A DNA stretch of 5,837 bases, from contig JAKAZH010000120.1 in assembly GCA_021815935.1 (NCBI GenBank), forward strand, positions 1 through 5,837, read 5' to 3'. Positions 1 through 5,659 of this stretch are shown here, piece by piece. The notes under the pieces were generated by a model. The model did not search any database and was not told the DNA's origin. It saw only the letters and a list, made by a program, of their open reading frames with translations. Position 1 is the stretch's first letter. Each line of letters begins with the position of its first letter. Source of the stretch: Actinomycetes bacterium. Lineage in GTDB: Bacteria > Actinomycetota > Acidimicrobiia > Acidimicrobiales > Palsa-688. The position numbers were made by a program, and so were the translations under genes.

Positions 1-1187
1 TGTCCGGTGGCGCAGCCGAGGTTGACCAGGCGCCCTTCAGCCAGGACGATGACGCAGTGGCCGTCGGCGAACCTCCACGAATCGACCTGCGGCTTGATCT
101 GCGACCGTGACACCCCTGGGAGTCTCGCGAGTCCGGCCATGTCGATCTCGTTGTCGAAGTGGCCGATGTTCGCCACTATTGCGTTGTGTTTCATCGCGGC
201 CATGTGCGCTGCCGTGATGATGTCGCGGTTGCCTGTAGCCGTGACGAATATGTCGGCGGATCCAACGACGTCGTCGAGCGTGAGGACTTGGTAGCCCTCC
301 ATTGCTGCCTGCAGTGCGCAAATAGGGTCGATCTCGGTGATAATGACCCGTGCACCCTGCCCTCGAAGCGACTGGGCGCACCCTTTGCCGACGTCACCGA
401 AGCCGAGCACTACAGCGACTTTGCCCGCAATCATCACGTCGGTCGCCCGGAAAATACCGTCGATGAGGGAATGGCGACAGCCGTAAAGGTTGTCGAACTT
501 GGATTTGGTCACCGAGTCGTTGACGTTGATGGCAGGGAAAAGCAGCTCGTTGCGCTCGTGGCGCTGGTAGAGACGGTGCACGCCCGTCGTGGTCTCCTCT
601 GTTACGCCTTTGATCGCAGCTGCCGTCCGAGTCCACAGCCCCGGCTCCTCGCGAAGAGTCCTGGCGAGGGTGGAGAGGATGACCCCGTACTCCTCGGAAT
701 CGGAAGGTCCCAGGTCGGGTACCGCGCCAGCCTTCTCGCAGCTCGCACCCAGGTGCACGAGCAGCGTTGCGTCGCCGCCATCGTCGAGGATCATGTTGGG
801 ACCGTGGCCGTCGGGCCAGCGAAGCGCAGCCTCAGTGCACCACCAGTACTCTTCGAGTGTCTCGCCTTTCCATGCGAAGACCGGCACGCCGGTGGCGGCG
901 ATCGCTGCGGCTGCGTGGTCCTGGGTCGAGAAGATGTTGCACGACGCCCAGCGGACCTGCGCTCCGAGGTCCACCAAGGTCTCGATGAGGACGGCGGTTT
1001 GGATAGTCATGTGAAGCGAACCACTGATCCGCGCTCCGGCCAGCGGCTTTTGCCCCGCGTACTCCTTGCGCAGCGACATGAGGCCAGGCATCTCTACCTC
1101 GGCGAGGTTGATCTCCCTTCGCCCGAAGTCGGCGAGGGCAGCGTCGGCGACGCGGTAGGCGGGGAATGCTGTGGTAGTACCGGACAA
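1..1187 (-). CDS. ahcY: S-adenosylhomocysteine hydrolase (adenosylhomocysteinase), C-terminus cut by window edge
   Basis: Cytosolic NAD-dependent enzyme that reversibly splits S-adenosylhomocysteine into adenosine and homocysteine, relieving product inhibition of SAM-dependent methyltransferases. I read 395 codons on the minus strand. Seen: [15 protein letters not shown] (catalytic-type His59), EEYWWCTE (113-119), DDGGDAT (Asp139), [12 protein letters not shown] (Glu198), [20 protein letters not shown] (Lys228, Asp232, Asn233), the NAD-binding GFGDVGKG (262-269; Phe replaces the usual Tyr), VTATGN, and [10 protein letters not shown]. It leaves the window inside VNLGCATG. The NAD motif sits about 40 residues later than in the human enzyme. 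The extra segment around 147-195 is the insert of the roughly 490-residue mycobacterial type, so about 90 residues should be missing. The start is TTG at 1187-1185, chosen because AGGAG lies 5 nt upstream and the protein would begin [14 protein letters not shown]. It is divergent from the deacetylase gene. Residue roles come from family knowledge. Confidence 0.97.
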   Translation of the reverse strand, partial: MSGTTTAFPAYRVADAALADFGRREINLAEVEMPGLMSLRKEYAGQKPLAGARISGSLHMTIQTAVLIETLVDLGAQVRWASCNIFSTQDHAAAAIAATGVPVFAWKGETLEEYWWCTEAALRWPDGHGPNMILDDGGDATLLVHLGASCEKAGAVPDLGPSDSEEYGVILSTLARTLREEPGLWTRTAAAIKGVTEETTTGVHRLYQRHERNELLFPAINVNDSVTKSKFDNLYGCRHSLIDGIFRATDVMIAGKVAVVLGFGDVGKGCAQSLRGQGARVIITEIDPICALQAAMEGYQVLTLDDVVGSADIFVTATGNRDIITAAHMAAMKHNAIVANIGHFDNEIDMAGLARLPGVSRSQIKPQVDSWRFADGHCVIVLAEGRLVNLGCATG

Positions 1188-1192
1188 TTCTG

Positions 1193-1197
1193 CTCCT
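1193..1197 (-). promoter_or_regulatory. Ribosome binding site of ahcY
   Basis: The minus strand reads AGGAG five bases before the TTG codon at 1187-1185. This decides the start, since no ATG or GTG in the ahcY frame is placed as well. Confidence 0.75.
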
Positions 1198-1268
1198 ATG
1201 AATGCTCGCCTGCGGAGGCTGGCGGTGATGCTGGGCAGCCGCGGCGTCTACATCTGCAGTCCCGTCGT

Positions 1269-1297
1269 GAGCTAGGTTCCAGCATCGTGGACGACAA
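1269..1297 (-). promoter_or_regulatory. Possible ahcY promoter (weak)
   Basis: On the minus strand TTGTCG (1297-1292) and TAGCTC (1274-1269) are separated by 17 bases. It is arranged like the better promoter of the 3D-domain gene in this window but matches the sigma70 consensus less well (4/6 and 2/6). It would give a leader of about 75 bases for ahcY, and its -35 part would lie inside the start of the divergent deacetylase gene. No plus-strand promoter for the deacetylase gene was recognised. Confidence 0.25.
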
Positions 1298-1994
1298 CAC
1301 TGTACTCGTGATCACCGCCCATCCTGACGACGTGGATTTCGGAGCTGCCGGAACGGTGGCGTCGTGGACAGCGGCCGGGTCTTCGGTCACCTATTGCGTG
1401 GTCACCGACGGCGACGCCGGCGGGTTCGACCCGACCGTGGCACGCCGGGAGATCGGACCGATCCGCCGGGCCGAGCAGATCGCAGCCGCCGGGAAGGTCG
1501 GTGTCAGCGACGTGATCTTTCTCGGCTATCCCGACGGACGGCTCACCGCGTCGATCGAACTGCGTCGGGACCTCTCCCGGGTCATCCGCAAAGTTCGCCC
1601 CTCGCGCGTGCTGTGTCAATCGCCTGAGCGGAACTACGGTCGAATCTTCGCCAGTCACCCCGACCATCTGGCAGCCGGTGAAGCTGCATTGTGCGCGGTG
1701 TACCCTGACGCCAGGAACCCGTTCGCGCATCCCGAGCTCGGCGCTGAAGGCCTCGAAGCTCACACCGTCGGCGAAGTATGGATGATGGGCGTAGAGAATG
1801 CTGACACCTTTGTGGACATCACTGCCACCTTCGACGCGAAACTGGCAGCGTTGCGTGCGCATGTCAGCCAGCTCACCGACCAAGACGGGAAACTCGAGGA
1901 GCGGATGCGAAGCTGGGCGACGCTCCAAGCGAAGGCTGCGGGTCGACCGGAAGGAAGCCTCATCGAAGGCTTCCGGCGAATCTCGACCTCGTAG
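1287..1994 (+). CDS. PIG-L/LmbE family zinc-dependent deacetylase
   Basis: A 235-residue protein of the PIG-L (LmbE-like) fold. The family hydrolyses N-acetyl groups, usually on N-acetylglucosamine-type substrates, with one metal ion. Seen: the N-terminal strand and metal motif VLVITAHPDD (6-15; His12, Asp15), then VTDGDAGG (39-46), the RRAEQ...AAGKVGV helix region (60-73), FLGYPDG (78-84), and the second metal motif SHPDH (123-127). Length and motif spacing fit a complete single-domain member. The start is GTG at 1287, a few residues before the first beta strand. The same frame stays open far upstream, but that stretch is antisense to ahcY and has no family similarity. The ribosome binding site is weak (AGG about 10 bases before). 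No signal peptide is seen. Mycothiol enzymes MshB and Mca, bacillithiol BshB and many unassigned proteins share this fold. Nothing here identifies the substrate. Confidence 0.9.
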   Translation: MDDNTVLVITAHPDDVDFGAAGTVASWTAAGSSVTYCVVTDGDAGGFDPTVARREIGPIRRAEQIAAAGKVGVSDVIFLGYPDGRLTASIELRRDLSRVIRKVRPSRVLCQSPERNYGRIFASHPDHLAAGEAALCAVYPDARNPFAHPELGAEGLEAHTVGEVWMMGVENADTFVDITATFDAKLAALRAHVSQLTDQDGKLEERMRSWATLQAKAAGRPEGSLIEGFRRISTS

Positions 1995-2007
1995 AGGTGG
2001 GCACAAA

Positions 2008-2023
2008 GCGCTCCCCGTAGCGC
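2008..2023. terminator. Weak candidate bidirectional terminator between convergent genes
   Basis: GCGCT and AGCGC form a perfect 5-bp inverted repeat around a 6-base loop, in the 45-base gap between the stop codons of the convergent deacetylase and acyl-CoA dehydrogenase genes. There is no T tract on either strand, and the stem is short. The position is its main support. Confidence 0.25.
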
Positions 2024-2039
2024 GCACACCGGCGCCGGC

Positions 2040-3212
2040 CTAACCCGCCTTGCCTGCGTCAGGGATTTCCGAGAATGCCTTCAGCTTGTCCAAGCGCGGC
2101 TCGGGGGGTAGCCCGAGGACCCTCTCCGCAAGGATGTTGCGCTGGATCTCATCTGTGCCGCCCCGGATCGACAGGGACGGGCTGACGAGAAACATCTTGA
2201 CCCAGTCATCCATGTCGCCGCTGTAGGCGGTAGCGGCCGGCCCTTCCACCTGCATAGCGAGGTCGGCCAACGACTTGACCAGGGCGGTGCCACGAAGCTT
2301 CGACCCGGAGCCTTCAGGGCCGGGAGATTTACCGGCCTTCGCCGACGCCTTCGTGCGTGCATCGCTCATCTTGATGGTCTCGAAGTTCGCCATGTCCCGG
2401 ACCCAGGCGTCGCGGCGGACGGCGTCGTCGGCGGGGATCATCGACGCCAGACGGAGGACCTGGTCGCGCCGGACTCCGAGCCCGCCACCGAGCGAACCGC
2501 GCTCGAAGCTCAGGCAGGTCAATGCGACGCTCCAACCCTGTCCCGGTTCGTCTATCCGGTCCGAGTCGGCTATCCACACGTCGTCGAGGAAGACCTCGTT
2601 GAAATGCGCGTCCTTGTTCATTTGCACGAGGGGCTTGACTGTTATACCCGGCGAGGTGAGGTCCAGGCCGAACGCTACTATCCCAGCGTGCTTCGGTAGT
2701 GACGAGTCATATCTGGCCAGGAGGAGGCCCCACTTCGAGTAGTGAGCCCGTGAAGTCCACACTTTCGACCCGGTGACGCGCCATCCTTCACCGTCCCGGC
2801 GCGCCCGCGCCGACAGCCCGGCAAGGTCGGAGCCCGCGTTCGGCTCGGAGAACAGCTGGCACCAGATCTCGGTTCCGTCGGCGATTGCACCCAACCAGCG
2901 ACGCTTCTGCTCGTCGTTGCCGTGTACGAGGATGGTCGGTCCAACGAGGTCGATGCCTACCATCCACGGGTAGAGGTCGGGTGATTCGAAGATTGACACG
3001 GCTGATCTGACCGCTTGCGCGCCATCCTTGTCGACGCCCATCCCGCCGAACTCGCAAGGCCAAGTCGGCACCATGAAACCGCCCGGGGCGAGGGTCGCAA
3101 GATACTTCCGCCCTGCCGTCAAGTCGTCAAGGCCGGCCCCGAGGACGGCTACCGGCGCGTCCGGATCGCGTCTTGGAAGGAAACCTTCGAGCGCGGCTAC
3201 GGTCGTTTTCAC
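2040..3212 (-). CDS. Acyl-CoA dehydrogenase family flavoprotein
   Basis: FAD-dependent enzyme of the family that oxidises acyl-CoA to 2-enoyl-CoA and passes electrons to electron-transferring flavoprotein; cytosolic. Seen (numbering from the 3212 start): N-terminal helical part with FMVPTWPCEFGGMG, GPTILVHGNDEQKRRWL, the flavin/substrate motif LFSEPNAGSD (120-129), TGSKVWTSRAHYS, then C-terminal LTCLSFERGSLGGG and SIRGGTDEIQRNILAERVLG. In MCAD-type enzymes the catalytic Glu sits just before the GT of the last motif; here that residue is Gly. Glu237 in SFERGS aligns with the isovaleryl-CoA dehydrogenase-type base and is the likelier catalyst (inference). About 390 residues, a normal length. 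Start choice: GTG at 3212-3210 has GAGG five bases upstream; GTG at 3242 is in frame but lacks a spaced ribosome site; ATG at 3296 would overlap hemH. It lies 59 bases downstream of hemH on the same strand. Substrate chain cannot be told. Confidence 0.93.
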   Translation of the reverse strand: MKTTVAALEGFLPRRDPDAPVAVLGAGLDDLTAGRKYLATLAPGGFMVPTWPCEFGGMGVDKDGAQAVRSAVSIFESPDLYPWMVGIDLVGPTILVHGNDEQKRRWLGAIADGTEIWCQLFSEPNAGSDLAGLSARARRDGEGWRVTGSKVWTSRAHYSKWGLLLARYDSSLPKHAGIVAFGLDLTSPGITVKPLVQMNKDAHFNEVFLDDVWIADSDRIDEPGQGWSVALTCLSFERGSLGGGLGVRRDQVLRLASMIPADDAVRRDAWVRDMANFETIKMSDARTKASAKAGKSPGPEGSGSKLRGTALVKSLADLAMQVEGPAATAYSGDMDDWVKMFLVSPSLSIRGGTDEIQRNILAERVLGLPPEPRLDKLKAFSEIPDAGKAG

Positions 3213-3271
3213 TGGATCCTCGGTGTGCGCCTCGTCGTCCACCTTTCCGAATCTAGCCGGAACCCACCCGA

Positions 3272-4237
3272 CTAGGACGTGGCGGCCTCGCAGCATCCGG
3301 CCCCGCACCACGGCCGGGGCGTCGTTTCGGATGTCGCGCGGCGAACAAGCTCGAAGACCATCTCCGCGAAGCGAGGGTCGCTTCCCGACGTGGGTGTGCG
3401 GACAAGCCGGGCTCCTCGGCTGAGCGCCCGTTCTCGCGCTGCGACGTCGAGGTCGTAGAGCACCTCCATGTGCTCCGACACGAACCCGATCGGTACGACG
3501 ATGACTGTGTCGTGGTCGGCTGTCGCCTCGTCGATCGCGTCCGCAATGTCAGGCCCCAGCCAAGGATGCGAAGGCGACCCCGAGCGGCTCTGGTAGACGA
3601 GCCGGGTCCGGGATGCTTCGACGCCTGACCTGGTCGCAACTTCCCCCGCCACGTATTCGAGCTGCGACTGATACTGGCAGTTGGAAGCCATGGAGGAGGG
3701 GATGCTGTGCGCGGTCATGAGGACAGGAACCGTCCCGGGCAACGCGGCTGCCGCTTCTGCAAGGCCGTCCGCGAGGGGGTCGAGGAATCCGGGATGGTCG
3801 AAATAGGGCCCTACTCTTTTCAGCTGCGGGATGCCGGATCCGAGCTGCCCGGCGGCCGCGTCGAGGTCATCCATGTACTGGCGGCACCCGCTGTAGGAGG
3901 AGTACGGAGATGTGGTGAACACCGCCGCGCTTTGGACTCCGGCCGCGATCATTTCCCGCATGGTGTCAGCGAGGTAAGGCCTCCAGTTACGGTTTCCGAC
4001 GTACACCGCCACCGAGCTGTCGCGCCGGGCGAACACGGACGCGACGCGAGTGGCGAGGCGCCTGTTCAGATCGTTCAGTGGGCTGACCCCGCCTAGGCTC
4101 AGGTACTGGCTCGCGACCTGTTCGAGCCTGCTAGCGGGGACCGGTCGGCCTCGAACCACGTTGGCGAGGAACGGCGCGACGTCACGAGGGGCGTCAGGGC
4201 CGCCGAAGGACTGGATTAGAACAGCGTCAGGGATCAT
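3272..4237 (-). CDS. hemH: Ferrochelatase, probably coproporphyrin III ferrochelatase (CpfC type)
   Basis: Inserts Fe2+ into a porphyrin ring late in haem synthesis. In actinobacteria the usual substrate is coproporphyrin III, giving coproheme that ChdC/HemQ then decarboxylates. The protein has 321 residues. Seen: N-terminal AVLIQSFGGPDAP (5-17), NVVRGRPVPASRL and LGGVSPLNDLNRRL, typical of actinobacterial forms; TTSPYSSYSGCRQY (108-121); metal-site MTAHSIP with His177; VPIGFVSEHMEVLYDLD (248-264) with the conserved Glu258. Cysteines are at 118, 187, 311, 315 and 316. Cys118 in GCRQY plus the tail CGAGCC resemble the [2Fe-2S] ligands known from actinobacterial ferrochelatases. The ATG start at 4237 puts the family motif at the expected distance; a GGGCGG stretch abuts it, so the ribosome site is poor. 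The gene lies 43 bases after the 3D-domain gene and 59 bases before the acyl-CoA dehydrogenase gene. Family is certain; substrate is inferred from lineage. Confidence 0.96.
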   Translation of the reverse strand: MIPDAVLIQSFGGPDAPRDVAPFLANVVRGRPVPASRLEQVASQYLSLGGVSPLNDLNRRLATRVASVFARRDSSVAVYVGNRNWRPYLADTMREMIAAGVQSAAVFTTSPYSSYSGCRQYMDDLDAAAGQLGSGIPQLKRVGPYFDHPGFLDPLADGLAEAAAALPGTVPVLMTAHSIPSSMASNCQYQSQLEYVAGEVATRSGVEASRTRLVYQSRSGSPSHPWLGPDIADAIDEATADHDTVIVVPIGFVSEHMEVLYDLDVAARERALSRGARLVRTPTSGSDPRFAEMVFELVRRATSETTPRPWCGAGCCEAATS

Positions 4238-4253
4238 CCGCCCAGACGTTACA

Positions 4254-4279
4254 GCCGACTTCGCAACTCGACAGTCGGC
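4254..4279 (-). terminator. Intergenic hairpin between the 3D-domain gene and hemH
   Basis: Seven perfect base pairs (GCCGACT and AGTCGGC) around a 12-base loop, placed 1 base past the stop codon of the 3D-domain gene and ending 16 bases before the hemH start. No T run follows it on the minus strand, so it is not a textbook intrinsic terminator. It could attenuate read-through, mark a processing site, or be a binding site for a protein. Confidence 0.4.
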
Positions 4280-4280
4280 C

Positions 4281-5420
4281 TCATCCCGACGCCCACACGC
4301 CTGTGGTACGTACCCCCCAACTCATGCAGTCCGCGTACGTCGGTTCCCATATGTCGAGGCGACGCCCCCGGATTGCGCCGCCCGTGTCCTGCGCGTAGCG
4401 GTACCCGACACCTTGGATGTAGATCTCCGATCCGAGTGCGATGACCGACGGGTCGACGGCAACCGTGGCCGTCGAGGTGAACGCCCCGCTCGCCGTCCTT
4501 CCGTTCAGGTCGTAGCAGGTGACCACGAAAGATCCGAGCGGTTGACCGGCCGTCGCAGAAGGTGCCGCCACGGCGCGCGCCGGGGTTGCCTTGGAAGCGT
4601 CGATGACAGCCGATGCAAGCCAGTAGCCGCCGCCATCTGGTGTGGGAATCGCCGCGACGATCGCAGCAGCGAGATGGGTGTTTGCAAGCGAACCATGGAA
4701 TGTGGCGTCGCCGAACGCGAAAACTCCGCCGTCAGCTCCAACAAGCCAGTAGCCGCCGCCATCTGGTGTGGGAATCGCCGCGACGATCGCAGCAGCGAGA
4801 TGGGTGTTTGCAAGCGAACCATGGAATGTGGCGTCGCCGAACGCGAAAACTCCGCCGTCAGCTCCAACAAGCCAGTAACCGCCGCCGTCGGAGGTTCGAG
4901 CAATGGCGACGACTGGAGCCGCGAGGCCGCTGCTCGGCTGCCCGTACTCCTCGCCGGACGCTTCCCCGAATCCTGTAACAGGTCCGAGCGCACCCTGGCT
5001 GGTGCCAGGTGCGCCATTCTGAGTAGTGCTTGAGGTGACACTGGCAATGCCGCTTGGTCCTGTCTGCGAAGGGCCGACAAGTGTGTTTGTCGAGCTTTGG
5101 GACTTCGCCGCCGAAGACACTGACGAACTAAGCCGCGCCTCGTAGGAGTGCGAGGGCTGGACAGTTGGCAGTAATGCTCGCATCGGGGTGCTTTGGTGTA
5201 CGGATGGTGCGAATGGTGCGGTCGGTACTATTCCAGATGCGACCAATCCGATAGGCATGACAGCGAGACTGCCGAGGGCCCTTCCGATGCCCTGGCGGAC
5301 CAGCCTCGGTGCAGGCGCCGGGCGGCCCGAGATCCTCGCTTTTCGGGTCGGTTGCGGTACAGAGCACCCTTCAACCAATGATTCCTCACGTATGTCCATG
5401 TTCAAGTCGTTCGTTGCCAC
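4281..5420 (-). CDS. Secreted or membrane-anchored 3D-domain cell-wall protein with GGGYWL repeats
   Basis: 379 residues. Layout: a polar N-terminal stretch (1-47); a hydrophobic segment ALGSLAVMPIGLVASGIV (48-65) that could be a signal peptide or anchor, preceded by Arg39, Arg42 and Arg47; a low-complexity Ser/Thr/Gly/Pro linker (about 75-165); two exact 42-residue repeats (179-220 and 221-262) of the pattern GGGYWLVGADGGVFAFGDA, plus a partial third copy; and a C-terminal 3D domain (about 297-379). The three aspartates that name the domain are Asp323 (AVDPSVIALGS), Asp345 (AQDTGGAI) and Asp356 (RLDIWEP). The 3D domain is a double-psi beta-barrel related to MltA-type lytic transglycosylases and occurs in peptidoglycan-remodelling proteins, so a role in wall turnover is likely but unproven. 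The start is GTG at 5420, with AAGGAG 9 bases upstream. It is first in a possible three-gene run with hemH and the dehydrogenase gene. The long N-region before the hydrophobic segment is odd for a plain signal peptide. Confidence 0.88.
   Translation of the reverse strand: MATNDLNMDIREESLVEGCSVPQPTRKARISGRPAPAPRLVRQGIGRALGSLAVMPIGLVASGIVPTAPFAPSVHQSTPMRALLPTVQPSHSYEARLSSSVSSAAKSQSSTNTLVGPSQTGPSGIASVTSSTTQNGAPGTSQGALGPVTGFGEASGEEYGQPSSGLAAPVVAIARTSDGGGYWLVGADGGVFAFGDATFHGSLANTHLAAAIVAAIPTPDGGGYWLVGADGGVFAFGDATFHGSLANTHLAAAIVAAIPTPDGGGYWLASAVIDASKATPARAVAAPSATAGQPLGSFVVTCYDLNGRTASGAFTSTATVAVDPSVIALGSEIYIQGVGYRYAQDTGGAIRGRRLDIWEPTYADCMSWGVRTTGVWASG
4616..4867 (-). repeat. Two identical 126-bp tandem repeats inside the 3D-domain gene
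   Basis: 4616-4741 and 4742-4867 read base-for-base the same, and the match continues 10 bases into a third, diverged copy (4868-4877; first mismatch at 4878). The unit is 126 bp, or 42 codons, so copy-number change keeps the frame. Each copy encodes GGGYWLVGADGGVFAFGDA followed by TFHGSLANTHLAAAIVAAIP and TPD. Identity at silent positions means recent duplication or gene conversion. Confidence 0.95.
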
Positions 5421-5429
5421 GCGGTGTAG

Positions 5430-5435
5430 CTCCTT
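5430..5435 (-). promoter_or_regulatory. Ribosome binding site of the 3D-domain gene
   Basis: The minus strand reads AAGGAG, nine bases before the GTG at 5420-5418. It is the strongest ribosome site in the window and fixes the GTG start over the in-frame ATG seven codons in. An 8-base direct repeat (CGCGCCGG at 5443-5450 and 5455-5462 on the plus strand) lies just upstream of it and could pair with nearby GC-rich sequence. Confidence 0.8.
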
Positions 5436-5598
5436 AGCTCAGCGCGCCGGTGATCGCGCCGGTACATGACCGACGCCTAAACAACAAGAGATACGAACCA
5501 GCGCTACCCTCGATCGCGCGGTGCGCAAGAGAAGGGTGCCATTGCGGCCCTGTCGGCGGTCTCTAGGACAGTCACCCGGATGCCTTGTCTTTTCTCGG
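5436..5598 (-). promoter_or_regulatory. Long structured 5' leader of the 3D-domain gene
   Basis: If transcription starts near 5598, as the promoter predicts, the untranslated leader is about 178 bases including the ribosome site. It has nested inverted repeats: GGGTG at 5577-5573 (minus strand) pairs with CACCC at 5538-5534, enclosing CTGTC at 5571-5567 paired with GACAG at 5554-5550. A direct repeat of GC-rich octamers sits close to the ribosome site. I compared it from memory with the c-di-AMP (ydaO), cobalamin, TPP, ZTP, SAM, SAH, guanidine and fluoride classes and recognised none. No credible short coding frame was found here. Confidence 0.35.
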
Positions 5599-5604
5599 TG
5601 CCAC

Positions 5605-5633
5605 AAGCTAGCCAGCCGCAAGGATTCTGTCAA
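5605..5633 (-). promoter_or_regulatory. Sigma70-type promoter of the 3D-domain gene
   Basis: On the minus strand a perfect -35 TTGACA (5633-5628) is followed by exactly 17 bases and a -10 TAGCTT (5610-5605), which fits the loose actinobacterial TANNNT pattern. The predicted start point is near 5598. It is the best promoter match I can see in the window and points straight at the 3D-domain gene, and possibly at hemH and the dehydrogenase gene beyond it. Confidence 0.65.
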
Positions 5634-5643
5634 TCGAAATGTC

Positions 5644-5659
5644 TGTGACATGTGTCACA
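5644..5659. promoter_or_regulatory. CRP-family operator (TGTGA-N6-TCACA)
   Basis: The 16 bases TGTGACATGTGTCACA have 7-bp perfect arms and match the CRP core consensus TGTGA-N6-TCACA at all ten fixed positions. The centre is about 10 bases upstream of the -35 box, near -54 from the predicted start. CRP-type regulators are widespread in actinobacteria (GlxR, Rv3676), and mycobacterial rpfA, another wall-remodelling gene, is a known target of Rv3676. Whether it activates or represses here is not visible. It could also serve a gene beyond the right window edge. Confidence 0.6.

Noticed and set aside
1198..1275. A 25-codon plus-strand frame ending just before the deacetylase start
   Set aside because: No ribosome site of its own was found, it overlaps the ahcY ribosome site, and its peptide has no recognisable feature.
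159..1286. Upstream in-frame extension of the deacetylase reading frame, giving a 611-residue protein
   Set aside because: The extension is antisense to ahcY, whose protein matches its family throughout. The extension itself has no domain and an unnatural composition.
1188..1290. SAH riboswitch in front of ahcY
   Set aside because: The leader region is short and the conserved SAH-riboswitch stretches were not found on the minus strand.
1287..1994. Assigning the deacetylase to mycothiol enzymes MshB or Mca
   Set aside because: The visible motifs are shared by the whole PIG-L family, and no mycothiol gene lies nearby. The protein is also shorter than typical MshB or Mca, which I recall as near 300 residues.
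1272..2027. Minus-strand frame of 251 codons opposite the deacetylase gene
   Set aside because: Its translation has no family motif, while the plus strand shows AHPDD and HPDH in order. It is a high-GC shadow frame.
4505..5080. Frames in other registers across the repeat region (minus 4505-5080, plus 4613-4978) with their own repeated peptides
   Set aside because: The peptide repetition comes only from the 126-bp DNA repeat. The frame at 4281-5420 has the ribosome site, hydrophobic segment and 3D domain.
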